Shown here in pieces: positions 1 to 7,637 of a stretch of 37,625 nucleotides of DNA; the stretch's first letter is position 1, and each line of letters opens with the position of its first letter. This stretch comes from Jannaschia faecimaris (GTDB lineage: Bacteria > Pseudomonadota > Alphaproteobacteria > Rhodobacterales > Rhodobacteraceae). Both the position numbers and the translations under genes were made by a program. The stretch spans positions 1 to 37,625 of the forward strand of contig NZ_FNPX01000023.1 in NCBI RefSeq assembly GCF_900107415.1, in the 5' to 3' direction. The notes under the pieces were generated by a model. That model did not search any database, was not told the DNA's origin, and saw only the letters and a list, made by a program, of their open reading frames with translations.

Positions 1-1
1 G

Positions 2-49
2 CCGCAGTTTGTGCCGGAGCTGTCAGCCGCACTCGAAGACCGCTCATGA
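2..49 (+). CDS. C-terminal end of an unidentified gene (partial)
   Basis: Frame 2 is open from the window edge and ends at a TGA at 47-49. It encodes about 15 residues (PQFVPELSAALEDRS). The composition looks like a normal protein tail, but the piece is too short to assign to a family. It could be chance. Confidence 0.25.
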   Translation, partial: PQFVPELSAALEDRS

Positions 50-289
50 CTTGAGGCAGACAACGAGCTCCGCGTGGCCCTATGCGATAAGGGGGTAAGC
101 CCACCTACTCCGAGCCCCGTATATCGGGAGCCGGCCACCACGATCTTTCCATGCCATTAAGCGCGAACACCGACCGCAGCTTCGGTACGGCAGATCCTGA
201 TGAGCAGCTTAACCCACGTATGGACGCCATTGCGCATCGCTGCGACGACTGGGCTCTTTTCGCGGCAGACGCGTTCAATCAGGAATTGC

Positions 290-316
290 CCAGAGGTCAG
301 GATCCCGGACCTCTGG
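290..316. other. Perfect 9-bp hairpin in the intergenic region
   Basis: CCAGAGGTC (290-298) and GACCTCTGG (308-316) are perfect inverted repeats with a 9-nt loop. No T-run follows on either strand, so it is not a classical intrinsic terminator. It lies immediately left of a dispersed repeat copy. The rest of 50-573 shows no convincing gene. Confidence 0.4.
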
Positions 317-328
317 CAGGAATACCTT

Positions 329-440
329 GTTTCCCGAGAGCGGAAGCTCGACACAGGACGAATGACTGAAATTCAAACCAGTCTTTCGCTGCGTGCATGA
401 CCAATGACTGCTCTGCGGACAAAGCTGCGGTTCGCCGAAA
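329..440 (+). repeat. Dispersed intergenic repeat, copy paired with 31137-31245
   Basis: The stretch runs from 'tttcccgag' through 'tcgacacagga', 'attcaaaccagt' and 'gcatgaccaatgac' to 'ctctgcggacaaagctgc'. It aligns almost end to end, with scattered substitutions, to 31137-31245. Its last third carries the core shared by the other dispersed repeats. Short reading frames across it are unlikely to be genes. Confidence 0.7.
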
Positions 441-548
441 CGTCTTGGAAGTCCGCTTGTTCTTGCCCATCATCACCCATCTGAAAAGTATATGAACGAC
501 GCTCATGGTATCTGCCATTGTTCGCCGTGTTCTTCGGGTGGAAGGTGC

Positions 549-563
549 GGCGGGTACCCCGCC
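549..563 (-). terminator. Possible hairpin terminator after sorB
   Basis: GGCGGG-TAC-CCCGCC forms a 6-bp GC stem about 11 nt beyond the stop of the minus-strand cytochrome gene. There is no U-tract, so terminator function is only a possibility. Confidence 0.25.
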
Positions 564-573
564 CGGCCGCAGC

Positions 574-990
574 CTAGCGCTCAGACGAGAAGTGTGTCTT
601 GAGATAGGTGAGGATCTGCTCCGCGATTTCGGGCTCGGGCTCCTGCATGCCCTGCTCCTTGATCATCCACGTCCAAAGATAGTCCCAGCGGTCGTCGGTA
701 AGACGCTGCTGTCGGATAATCGCCGTCGAGTGACAGGCGACGCACTGGTAATACGTGTCCTCTGCCCCCGGCCCGATCGGAAGGTTTCCCAGTTCGGGAT
801 CGAGTTCCGCCTGCGGTCCCTGCACTGTCGGACCTGCCGCCAGCGGCGCAAGCGGGTTCGCCGCTGGCCGCATCGGGTCGTAGACTTGCTGCGCGGTCGC
901 GCCAGACGCCGCCAGCACCAGCGACACGCACAGCGCGGCCCCGATGCTGGTCAACGTTTTGTTCATCTTCACATTCTTGCGGTCAATCAT
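574..990 (-). CDS. sorB: Sulfite dehydrogenase cytochrome c subunit (SorB-like)
   Basis: Small secreted c-type cytochrome of 138 aa, probably the electron acceptor for the molybdoenzyme encoded just upstream. One haem-binding motif, CVACH, is at residues 83-87, with Met109 or Met115 as candidate sixth ligand. A signal peptide with a strong hydrophobic stretch ends near ATAQ (about residue 34). The start at 990 overlaps the sorA stop as ATGA, indicating translational coupling; an internal ATG at 966 (MNKTL) is an alternative that gives a more typical signal peptide. A single haem and small size fit SorB better than the larger diheme SoxD. The role is periplasmic transfer of electrons from sulfite oxidation to the respiratory chain; this is known for the family and inferred here from the partner gene. 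Confidence 0.8.
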   Translation of the reverse strand: MIDRKNVKMNKTLTSIGAALCVSLVLAASGATAQQVYDPMRPAANPLAPLAAGPTVQGPQAELDPELGNLPIGPGAEDTYYQCVACHSTAIIRQQRLTDDRWDYLWTWMIKEQGMQEPEPEIAEQILTYLKTHFSSER

Positions 991-2252
991 GTAGCGATCA
1001 TGGCGATACGGTGCTGCATGTTGTTGCCGTAGCCACGCGGGTTCCAGCCGGGCACAACAGGAGGTTGTGACACGCCGTTCAGGTCGGTCGCACGCGCCCA
1101 GATCTCGTAATAGCCGACCTGCGGCAGGGTCACGTCGGCGCGGAACCTCTGCCAGGCGAACTTATTCACTGATGCGTCTAGTGCGGCCGGGGTCCACGTC
1201 GCTCCGAAGTCGATGGAGACCTCGACCGAGGCGATGTCGCCGCTGCCCGACCAAGCGTGGCCGCGGACCTCGGTTGCTTCCCCGGCGGCCGCCTGCGCGC
1301 CCGATTGCGGGAATGTGATCAGCGACTTAACCGGCATTTCGGTCAGGACGACCATGTCCTCTTCTGGAACCTCGGTGCCGGGGGCGACGGGATAGGCAGG
1401 CACCCGGTATGAATAGCCGGTCATTTTTGCGCCGTCGTGCTCTTGGTCGCGGATCTGAATGCGGTTGATATACTTTTGCGACGCCGATCCAGGATAGCCT
1501 GGTACTATCAGGCGCAGGGGGAAGCCGTGCACCGCGGGAATTGGCCCTCCGTTCATCGCCCAAGCGATGATGCTGCCCTCGGCCAAGGCCTTCTCGATCG
1601 GTACCCCGCGCGAGATCACCTCCTTGTCAGGTTCGCCCGACAAATGCGGGTCGTCGCTGTGATGGGCGGTGTAAACGGCGCTCGGCTTGATACCGGCGGC
1701 GTTCAGGACGTCGCTCAGCCGCACGCCGGTCCAGTCGGCGCAGCCCACCGCACCGGTGGTCCATTGGTTGCCGGATGCACCAGGATTGAAGAACGCCCGA
1801 CCGTTGCCGCCACATTCGAGCACGAGGCGCAAGGTCACCTCCTCGAAGCGCGACTTGAGCTCGTCGATGCTCAGTTCCATCGGGGTGTCAACTTCACCGT
1901 CGATCGTCAGGGTCCAGCCTTCGGCGTCCATGTCTAGTGCGCTGTCCGGGACAAACCCGTTGTTGCGGATAAAAAAGTGCTGGTATGGGGTCACGTCGGC
2001 GTCCAGCAGGTGCGCCGGTGTCTCCGCATTGAGCGGGCGGTCGTTCAGAAGGACAAGGCCGTCCTTACCGGACATGATGTCCTCCTCGCTCATCCCTTGG
2101 GCGAGCGCCATGAGATTACCCTCAAAAGGGATGTTCATGCCAACATAGGCTCCGAGCGCTGTGAGGCCGGTCGTCTTCAGGAACGTCCGGCGTGCGGGCT
2201 CGTCAGCGATTGCGGCCTTGCCTGATCCGCCATGAGTGATTTCGTCAGTCAT
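987..2252 (-). CDS. sorA: Sulfite dehydrogenase molybdopterin subunit (SorA/SoxC-like)
   Basis: Periplasmic sulfite-oxidase-family enzyme of 421 aa, expected to oxidise sulfite to sulfate and pass electrons to the adjacent cytochrome. A twin-arginine export signal is visible (RRTFLK, residues 21-26). The Mo-ligating cysteine lies in LECGGNGR (Cys147), inside the oxidoreductase molybdopterin domain (about 90-270). A Mo-co dimerisation domain follows (about 300-420). The ATG at 2252 is chosen because GGGAGG lies 9 nt upstream; an ATG 18 bp further upstream lacks that spacing. Length and architecture match SorA and SoxC. No soxXYZAB genes are visible, so a stand-alone SorAB enzyme is the better reading. 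Confidence 0.85.
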   Translation of the reverse strand: MTDEITHGGSGKAAIADEPARRTFLKTTGLTALGAYVGMNIPFEGNLMALAQGMSEEDIMSGKDGLVLLNDRPLNAETPAHLLDADVTPYQHFFIRNNGFVPDSALDMDAEGWTLTIDGEVDTPMELSIDELKSRFEEVTLRLVLECGGNGRAFFNPGASGNQWTTGAVGCADWTGVRLSDVLNAAGIKPSAVYTAHHSDDPHLSGEPDKEVISRGVPIEKALAEGSIIAWAMNGGPIPAVHGFPLRLIVPGYPGSASQKYINRIQIRDQEHDGAKMTGYSYRVPAYPVAPGTEVPEEDMVVLTEMPVKSLITFPQSGAQAAAGEATEVRGHAWSGSGDIASVEVSIDFGATWTPAALDASVNKFAWQRFRADVTLPQVGYYEIWARATDLNGVSQPPVVPGWNPRGYGNNMQHRIAMIAT

Positions 2253-2339
2253 TGATCCAAACCCTCCCATTGGTTACGAACAGTCTACCGCATGGAGACA
2301 AATCTGCCAACTTTCCGCTTCCACGCCTTCACACAGTTG

Positions 2340-2505
2340 CGGCACTCTCACCGAAGCGGACATTCGTCTTAAATGCAGTATTGGACGGGATGGGCTCAGA
2401 ACAGCCGTTTGCTGCGCCGAGCACGAAGGTCTGGTATGGGGGCCGGTAGCGGACCCTGCCCACGTTGTGCTCCAAGGACCGCTATGCGCGACGAAGCTGC
2501 CGTCC
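2340..2505 (+). repeat. Dispersed intergenic repeat, copy paired with 34620-34765
   Basis: The segment around 'gcggaccctgcccacgttg' and 'aaggaccgctatgcg' matches 34700-34765 ('gcggaccctgcccacgttg', 'aaggactgctctgcgg'). It fills most of the 2253-2598 gap between sorA and the His-rich gene. No gene was seen in that gap. Confidence 0.65.
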
Positions 2506-2598
2506 AACTCAACGAGGCGAACGTCAGCTTGTCATAGACGTCCTATCCCTTGTGCTACAAAATGGAGCGCGACTTTGGGCCGAACGTGTCGCATCGCG

Positions 2599-3186
2599 TT
2601 AGTGGGCGTGGGCGTTTTCTCCGCGCGCCATCATCATATGATGTTCGCGGTGATGGTCTTGGCTTGCCATGAGTCCGAAAAACCCCAGCCCCCTTATTCG
2701 GGCCACCACGGACGGGTCGCCACTCGTTACTCGAAGCTCCACTCCGTTTTCCGCATCGACTGCCTCGACAGTCCAACCGTGGTCCTGCGCGAGCTGGGCA
2801 GCGTGTGCAGGCACCATGCGGCGGATAGTGGCGAGCGTGTCGGCATCTCCCGTTGCCATCGTGGAAAGGCCGTCTGGCAGTTCTGTCTCCTCCACAATCG
2901 TGTCCGAGACCAAGCGGTCCATGTCGACCAGGTGTGCCCGTAGGCCAGCCAGATCGACTTGGCCCCAGTCTGTGTCAGGATCGGCTTCCAGCACGCGCAC
3001 GACTTCAGACAGGGCGGCGAAAGCTCCTTGTCCCGGTTCGGTGAGGATTGTGTTTTGGAGCGGCTGGCCTTGAGAATGTGTTGCGTGATCCATGCCGTCG
3101 CCATGGCCGGAGTGCGCTGTCTGGGCCGCCGCGAAAGCCGTTCCACCAAGCAGCGCCGTCACGATCAAAATCAGCTTCGTTCTCAT
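2599..3186 (-). CDS. Secreted histidine-rich protein, possible metal binder
   Basis: A 195-residue protein of no recognised family. A signal peptide is clear (hydrophobic stretch to about residue 20, ending in AFAAAQT). The mature N-terminus has a His-rich patch (HSGHGDGMDHATH) and the C-terminus another (HHREHH and HAH at the very end). The middle looks like a compact alpha/beta domain. His clusters at both ends suggest periplasmic binding of copper, nickel or zinc, but this is inference from composition only. It is divergent from the truncated Crp/Fnr gene, and an FNR-like box sits about 60 bp upstream of its start. It is separated from sorA by 346 bp, so shared transcription with sorAB is unlikely. 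Confidence 0.7.
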   Translation of the reverse strand: MRTKLILIVTALLGGTAFAAAQTAHSGHGDGMDHATHSQGQPLQNTILTEPGQGAFAALSEVVRVLEADPDTDWGQVDLAGLRAHLVDMDRLVSDTIVEETELPDGLSTMATGDADTLATIRRMVPAHAAQLAQDHGWTVEAVDAENGVELRVTSGDPSVVARIRGLGFFGLMASQDHHREHHMMMARGENAHAH

Positions 3187-3240
3187 TCTGTGTCCTCACA
3201 TTTATCAAGTACACCCTATCGGACACTGCGGTCATAACGT

Positions 3241-3254
3241 ATGATTTATATCAT
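3241..3254. promoter_or_regulatory. FNR/Dnr-like box
   Basis: ATGATTTATATCAT at 3241-3254 is an inverted repeat (ATGAT-N4-ATCAT). It keeps the TGAT-N4-ATCA core of FNR-family sites (consensus TTGAT-N4-ATCAA). It lies between the divergent His-rich gene and the crp-like gene and touches the probable crp start codon, so autorepression or control of the divergent gene is plausible. Confidence 0.45.
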
Positions 3255-3654
3255 GTCAGACTGGCGGAAAATATTTGATGACGCGCTGATGAAGACCTTC
3301 GAGCAGGGGGCCGTTCTCTTTCGCAGGGGGGATCGCGTTCATTCGATGTTTCTTGTTCGATCCGGCATAGTCGAACTTGAGCGTCCACTTACTGATGGAA
3401 CAGCACTTACGCTCAACGTTGCCACAGCCGGAATGGCGCTCGCCGAGGCGTCTTTGTTCGCCACTACCTATCATTGCGATGCGATTGCACGCATGAATTC
3501 CGAAATAGCGATCATGCCCCGCGCCACCTTTCTGTCTGCGCTACGCAAACAGCCAGACGCTGCTTTAAGCCTGATCGAAACCCATGCCAAAGAGGTCCAA
3601 GCCCAAAGATCGCGCATCGAGACCCTGCGCCTGCGCCGGGTTTCGGTCCCGTGA
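3253..3654 (+). pseudogene. Crp/Fnr-family regulator truncated after its sensor domain
   Basis: The encoded 133 residues match the cyclic-nucleotide-binding-like sensor domain and the start of the dimerisation helix of Crp/Fnr regulators (FEQGAVLFRRGD, SGIVELER, then ETHAKEVQAQRSRIETLRLRRVS). Family members are usually 200-240 aa and end in a helix-turn-helix; here the frame stops right after RRVS, with only VP added. The break coincides with a 12-bp inverted repeat and the start of a much more GC-rich phage-like segment. No helix-turn-helix coding remnant was found downstream up to 5.5 kb. The product, if made, could dimerise but not bind DNA in the usual way. ATG 3253 is preferred over 3241; neither has a good ribosome binding site. 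Confidence 0.7.
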
Positions 3655-3685
3655 CGGGATCGACGGGGGCGATACGGGACCGAAA
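3641..3685. repeat. 12-bp perfect inverted repeat at the insert junction
   Basis: TTTCGGTCCCGT (3641-3652) and ACGGGACCGAAA (3674-3685) are perfect inverted repeats around a 21-nt centre containing 'gacgggatcgacggg'. The left arm covers the point where the crp-like reading frame breaks. Related sequence (CGGTCCCGTGTCGATCCCGTCGATCCCG) recurs near 3933-3958. It may mark the end of a mobile or phage segment. Confidence 0.55.
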
Positions 3686-4024
3686 AAAAACCGTTGCGCC
3701 CGTGAATTATCGTTTCAATTCAATGAAAAGAGGGGCCGACGGGATCGACGGGACCCGAGCCGGAGGGTTGGCCCTACATACGGGGAGCGGGGTGTCGTGG
3801 TGATCCATGTTTTTCCCATATGTGTCCCCTCCAATTACTTCCCGTCAGTCCCGTTAATCCCGTAGAAATAAAAAAGGTTATATAAAAGAGGGGCTTGGGA
3901 GGTGATCCGGGCGACGGGGCCCGAAATTCTCGGTCCCGTGTCGATCCCGTCGATCCCGCGATCCTGTCGAGACCTCCCCCCTCTTGCCGGATATCCTAAG
4001 CCTGTCACCGCTTAGGAGGTTGAA
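3655..4024. other. Non-coding leader rich in GGGATCGACGGG motifs
   Basis: No gene was found in this 370-bp stretch. It holds several copies, in both orientations, of a 'cccgt'/'gatcgacggg' motif (about 3653-3668, 3737-3752, 3939-3960) and an AT-rich patch at 3866-3892. Such a mix could be an operator array, an origin or phage regulatory DNA; the sequence alone does not decide. Confidence 0.35.
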
Positions 4025-4765
4025 ATGAAAGCCTATTGCACGCCGGGGGCGCTCGTCGCCGACCTGTCCCGCGATATCATCGCCAACGCCGCCGCCCTGC
4101 GGCAAGGTCGAGGCCGCGCCCCAGGCGAGCGCCCCGCGCCGAGCCTGATCGCGAGCCCGGTCGATCTGGTCGAGATCTTCGACCGCCCCCGCCGCCTGAC
4201 CGCCGAGGAGGCAATCTCGGGTGCGCGTCCGCCCGCCGGGGCGCGCGTGACCGCCCCCGGGGCCCGGACCGCCGTCCGGCGCGAGCCTAAGATCCTGTCG
4301 CGCCTGCCCCGCCATGACGGGCGGCGTCTCGCCGTGCTGGCCTATGCTTCCGCCCTCGAGCGGCTCGGCGCGGTGCGCGGCTCCGGGTTCGAGGCCTCGA
4401 CCGCCTCGACCACCGATGCCGGGACCGCCCCCGACGGCGGGGCCGCGACGCGCCTTCTCGCCGCCGCGACCGTCCGCCTTGCTCGTGGCACGGTCAATCG
4501 CTGGCGCTGGTCGCGCGCCACCCGGGCCCATGTCCTCGGGCCTGCCCGTCCGATCCTTGAGGCCCGCCGGGGCAAGGCCCGTACGATCACCGCGACCGCC
4601 CTCCTCGACGGCGTCGTGATCGAGGGCCTCGATATGGCGGAGATCCTGACCCGCGCCGGTTGGTCCCCCCATTCCAAGCACGCCAAGGTGCTCTGCGGGG
4701 CCTTCGACGAGATGCTCGACGGCCTCGCCGACGCCCTCGGGTTCGGCCTGCGGCGTCAGCACTAA
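4025..4765 (+). CDS. Phage-like protein of unknown function
   Basis: I do not recognise the family. The 246-residue product is rich in Ala, Arg and Gly. A strong ribosome binding site (AGGAGG, 7 nt before ATG) supports the start. The C-terminal third (about 190-235) reads like a small helical DNA-binding module, with GLDMAEILTRAGW followed by SPHSKHAKVL. The gene is markedly more GC-rich than those on either side and lies directly upstream of an HNH nuclease gene, as in phage packaging or late-control regions. A phage transcriptional activator or terminase-associated protein is possible but unproven. No membrane segment or signal peptide is seen. Confidence 0.6.
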   Translation: MKAYCTPGALVADLSRDIIANAAALRQGRGRAPGERPAPSLIASPVDLVEIFDRPRRLTAEEAISGARPPAGARVTAPGARTAVRREPKILSRLPRHDGRRLAVLAYASALERLGAVRGSGFEASTASTTDAGTAPDGGAATRLLAAATVRLARGTVNRWRWSRATRAHVLGPARPILEARRGKARTITATALLDGVVIEGLDMAEILTRAGWSPHSKHAKVLCGAFDEMLDGLADALGFGLRRQH

Positions 4766-4928
4766 TGTCGTTAGGGGCCGCTTTCCTTGACTGTTGATGT
4801 CGGCCCCGCCTATCCCCTGTTTCAACGTCGCAGAGTGGGGCAGCGGGCCAGCCGATCACCGATCGGCATGTCAACAGATCCCCCGGCCTGCCCGCCCCCG
4901 CGACGCCCCCCTCTCCTCCGGAGGTCCG

Positions 4929-5291
4929 ATGCAACAGGACCCGCGCCCGTGGCGTCACCTTTACAAGCGCCGCGCGTGTACGGATCTCGCCCGCGCCCAG
5001 AAGGCCCGGGAGCCGCTATGCAAGTATTGTCTGAAACGCGGGTTCGCGAATGACGGGTCCCTGACCGCGTCGGGTGCACCGCAGGCCAGCCGCCGACGCC
5101 GCCATGTCGCCGCCGATCACATCGTTCCGCACAAGGGCGACGAGGCCCTGTTCTTCGACCCGGACAACCTGCAAACGCTTTGCCCCGACGACCACGATCG
5201 AAACAGGCAACGCGAGGAGCTCCACGGCTTTTCGCAGGAGCGCGGCCCCGACGGGTGGCCCCTCGACCCGCGCCACCCCGCCAACCGCTGA
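4929..5291 (+). CDS. HNH endonuclease, phage-type
   Basis: A 120-residue HNH nuclease. The fold's landmarks are visible: a zinc-site CKYC pair (around residues 36-39), the catalytic stretch AADHIVPH, then NLQTLCPDDHDRN. GGAGG about 6 nt before ATG 4929 fixes the start; an in-frame upstream ATG at 4794 lacks such a site. Proteins of this size and layout are common next to terminase genes in tailed phages, where they assist DNA packaging; others are homing-type nucleases. Together with the preceding gene it forms a small GC-rich island inserted in the crp-like gene. No terminase, integrase or capsid gene is present, so this is a fragment or a very small element. Confidence 0.8.
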   Translation: MQQDPRPWRHLYKRRACTDLARAQKAREPLCKYCLKRGFANDGSLTASGAPQASRRRRHVAADHIVPHKGDEALFFDPDNLQTLCPDDHDRNRQREELHGFSQERGPDGWPLDPRHPANR

Positions 5292-5521
5292 CCCCAGGCC
5301 GCACCGTTTTTCTCTGTTTTTCAGGGCAGGGGGAGGGGTCGACAGATTTCCGCCCGGTCAGAGGACCGGAGGGAGAGCCTTTCCGTGCGCAAAACGGAAA
5401 TTGAATAGAGTTCTCCAAGGCCGCTCGCGAACAAGGACGGCTGAAGCAACGCTGAGCGTGAAGCTAACATCATGCGCCTGCGAAAGCTTGCGGTCGTCAA
5501 GGCAAGACCGACACCTCGGAC

Positions 5522-6445
5522 TTACTGAGTTTGGGGGCCGCCTTTTTCATGTGCAGAGAGGAGCTCGCGTATTTCTGGGATACTTGGCATGGCGGATACC
5601 GATCCGAAGCGAGACACGGTCAACGCAGCCGCATCCGCGGCAAGCCGCAGGTCGTCATCACTGACACGACGCGCGTTCCGCATTGCGGAAGCCAATGCGA
5701 CCCCTTGATAGGAATCTCCTGCGCCGGTTGTGTCCAATACAGCGGCCTTGCCAGCTGGCACGTGTGTGACTTGGTTGGCTTGCCCCAGAAACGCTCCCGA
5801 TTCCCCCAAGGTCAAAACGACAGTTTCAATCCCGAGTTCTAGCAACTCGATGACCGCCGCCCGTCCGAAGTGTCCTGTCAGAACCATTGCTTCTCCGTCA
5901 TTCAGGAAAAGCGTATTCACTTTAGCCAGAAGTGGCTTCAAGCCCGGGTCGACAGGGGAGGGATTGAAGGCGACGTGCATGTTGCGGTGATGAGCGGCAT
6001 CCATCAGGGCTTCATTTGCAGTCACGGTCAGATTGCCCTGAAGGACTAGCAGGTCGCCTTGGGAAGCGTCATCCAGAGCCCGACACGCGGCATTGGAATC
6101 CATCGCCTTGGCGCAGTCCGTCGTTGTCACGACGACGTTCGCCCCCGATCTGTCCGAAAGGATGACCGACATGTCGGTGGCGGTATTCGGGCAAGTACGG
6201 AGAGCAGCACTCAGTGGTTCGCAGTCGAGCATCTGGCGCACTCGGTCTGCCGCCGCATCGTCACCGACACCGGCGATCAGAGTGACAGATGTTCCGCAGC
6301 GCGCCAGCATGACCGCCTGATTGGCCCCTTTGCCACCTAGGTCGCTCGAGCGGCGCGTGCCAAATATCGATTCTCCCTCCTTGGGCAAGGCATCGACGGC
6401 GAAGGTTTCATCCAGCGCGATGTTTCCAACCACGAATGCCCGCAT
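5522..6445 (-). CDS. PfkB-family (ribokinase-like) sugar kinase
   Basis: A 307-residue cytoplasmic kinase of the ribokinase/PfkB family, expected to phosphorylate the sugar or nucleoside brought in by the neighbouring ABC transporter. Both family signatures are present: the N-terminal di-glycine motif SDLGGKGANQAV (about 34-45) and the C-terminal ATP/anion-hole motif DTTGAGDSYQG (238-248) with Asp244 as catalytic base. ATG 6445 is chosen for GGAGG 10 nt upstream; the frame stays open much further upstream, but those starts would run through the divergent promoter. It is transcribed away from the LacI gene with a palindromic operator between them, so joint control is likely. Ribokinase itself, a fructokinase such as FrcK, or a nucleoside kinase are all possible; substrate cannot be read from sequence. 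Confidence 0.85.
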   Translation of the reverse strand: MRAFVVGNIALDETFAVDALPKEGESIFGTRRSSDLGGKGANQAVMLARCGTSVTLIAGVGDDAAADRVRQMLDCEPLSAALRTCPNTATDMSVILSDRSGANVVVTTTDCAKAMDSNAACRALDDASQGDLLVLQGNLTVTANEALMDAAHHRNMHVAFNPSPVDPGLKPLLAKVNTLFLNDGEAMVLTGHFGRAAVIELLELGIETVVLTLGESGAFLGQANQVTHVPAGKAAVLDTTGAGDSYQGVALASAMRNARRVSDDDLRLAADAAALTVSRFGSVSAMPSIPEIRELLSAHEKGGPQTQ

Positions 6446-6564
6446 GCCCTGTCGTCCTCCGTTTGCGATGCTCATGCACGAATTTTCACCATCCGACGTC
6501 ATGGAGTCAGAAATTTCGACTTGGTGATTGACTTGTCCCGTCATCAGTTTGTTAATGCCTTTAC

Positions 6565-6576
6565 TAAACCAGTTTA
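6565..6576. promoter_or_regulatory. Putative LacI-family operator
   Basis: TAAAC-CA-GTTTA is a perfect 5-bp inverted repeat around a 2-bp centre, the usual geometry of LacI/GalR operators. It lies in the 151-bp gap between the divergent kinase and LacI genes, 20 bp before the LacI start, ideally placed for autoregulation and control of both directions. Confidence 0.55.
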
Positions 6577-6596
6577 CTTCGCAATGGAAGACTGTG

Positions 6597-7604
6597 ATGA
6601 CCAAGGCCCGGCACAGTTTGAAAGACGTCGCCCGACGTGCCGATGTTTCGGTTGCGACCGTGTCTCGATATCTGAATGGGACGCTGGACCTTCCTGAGGG
6701 TACGCGCGGGAGAGTCGATAAAGCCGTCACCGATCTAGACTATCATCCGAACCCGCATGCCCGCCGTCTGAGCCTTGGGCGATCTGATAGCATCGCCCTA
6801 GTCCTGCCGGATATCGCCAATCCGTTCTTTTCGCGACTTGCTGCTGCCATTGAGTTCAGCGCGGAGGCGATGGGGAAGATGGTGTCTCTGCACGCGACCA
6901 TGAATCGGGGGGACAGGGAACGGGCCGCCATCGACCTTGCGTCCCGCAACATGGTGGACGGGCTTGTCTTCGTGACGAACCATACGCCAACGCAAGACGT
7001 GATCGAGCGGGTCAACCGCTTCGCCAGGGCGGTGATCGTGGATGAGGAGGTGCGGGGAGCGGATGTGCCGCGACTGCTGTGCGACAATCGCCGCGGAGGG
7101 GTAATTGCGGGGCAGCATCTGTGGCGCATGGGTCATCGAAACGTCGCTTACATCGGCGGGCGAAGCGACCTTGGTAGCACTGCGGCGCGCCTCGATGGTC
7201 TGCGCGAGGGCATGAAGGGCATCGAGCCAAAATGCATCTATGCGGACGCGTATGCGAAGGCGTCGGGCCGCGACCTTGCGCTGAAGTTTCTGTCCGAGCG
7301 GATGGGCGAGACGGCCTTGTTCGCTGGGTCCGACGAACTCTGCATCGGCATCCTCGAAGTTTTCCGCGACAAGGGCGTGCGGGTGCCGCAGGACGTTTCG
7401 ATCATCAGCTTCGATGACGTAAGATCGCTCCACCTCTTCGCTCCTGCCATCACCGCTATAACCCAACCAGTCGATCAGTTGGGTCATCGCGCAATCGAGC
7501 TCCTTCTGAGCGACGGGTGGAACGAGCCCGGGTTCCTTCAGAAGACGGAACGACTGCCGGTTCATCTGACCGAACGAGAATCGGTCAGCGACATCGGCCA
7601 ATAA
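6597..7604 (+). CDS. LacI-family transcriptional regulator
   Basis: A 335-residue repressor with the canonical LacI layout. The N-terminal helix-turn-helix is SLKDVARRADVSVATVSRYL, the hinge region YHPNPHARRL follows, and then a periplasmic-binding-protein-like effector domain (SDSIALVLPDIANPFF onward) extends to the end. GGAAG 6 nt before ATG 6597 supports this start over the longer in-frame ATG at 6528. It heads the transporter operon, with only 33 bp to the binding-protein gene, and faces the kinase gene across a palindromic operator. It probably represses the whole locus and is released by the imported sugar or an intermediate, as is usual for local LacI regulators. Confidence 0.92.
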   Translation: MTKARHSLKDVARRADVSVATVSRYLNGTLDLPEGTRGRVDKAVTDLDYHPNPHARRLSLGRSDSIALVLPDIANPFFSRLAAAIEFSAEAMGKMVSLHATMNRGDRERAAIDLASRNMVDGLVFVTNHTPTQDVIERVNRFARAVIVDEEVRGADVPRLLCDNRRGGVIAGQHLWRMGHRNVAYIGGRSDLGSTAARLDGLREGMKGIEPKCIYADAYAKASGRDLALKFLSERMGETALFAGSDELCIGILEVFRDKGVRVPQDVSIISFDDVRSLHLFAPAITAITQPVDQLGHRAIELLLSDGWNEPGFLQKTERLPVHLTERESVSDIGQ

Positions 7605-7637
7605 GAAAACATTACCTTTCAACATGGAGATACGACA

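Noticed and set aside
505..1032. Long plus-strand frame of 175 codons opposite the cytochrome gene
   Set aside because: It is the antisense shadow of sorB; Arg-rich composition and no ribosome binding site, while the minus-strand product has a haem motif and a signal peptide.
987..2252. SoxC of a full Sox thiosulfate-oxidation cluster
   Set aside because: The partner is a small monohaem cytochrome rather than SoxD, and no soxXYZAB genes are nearby.
3878..4825. 315-codon minus-strand frame across the phage-like gene
   Set aside because: Low-complexity Gly/Arg/Ala translation caused by very high GC; the plus-strand frame has a strong AGGAGG site and a better composition.
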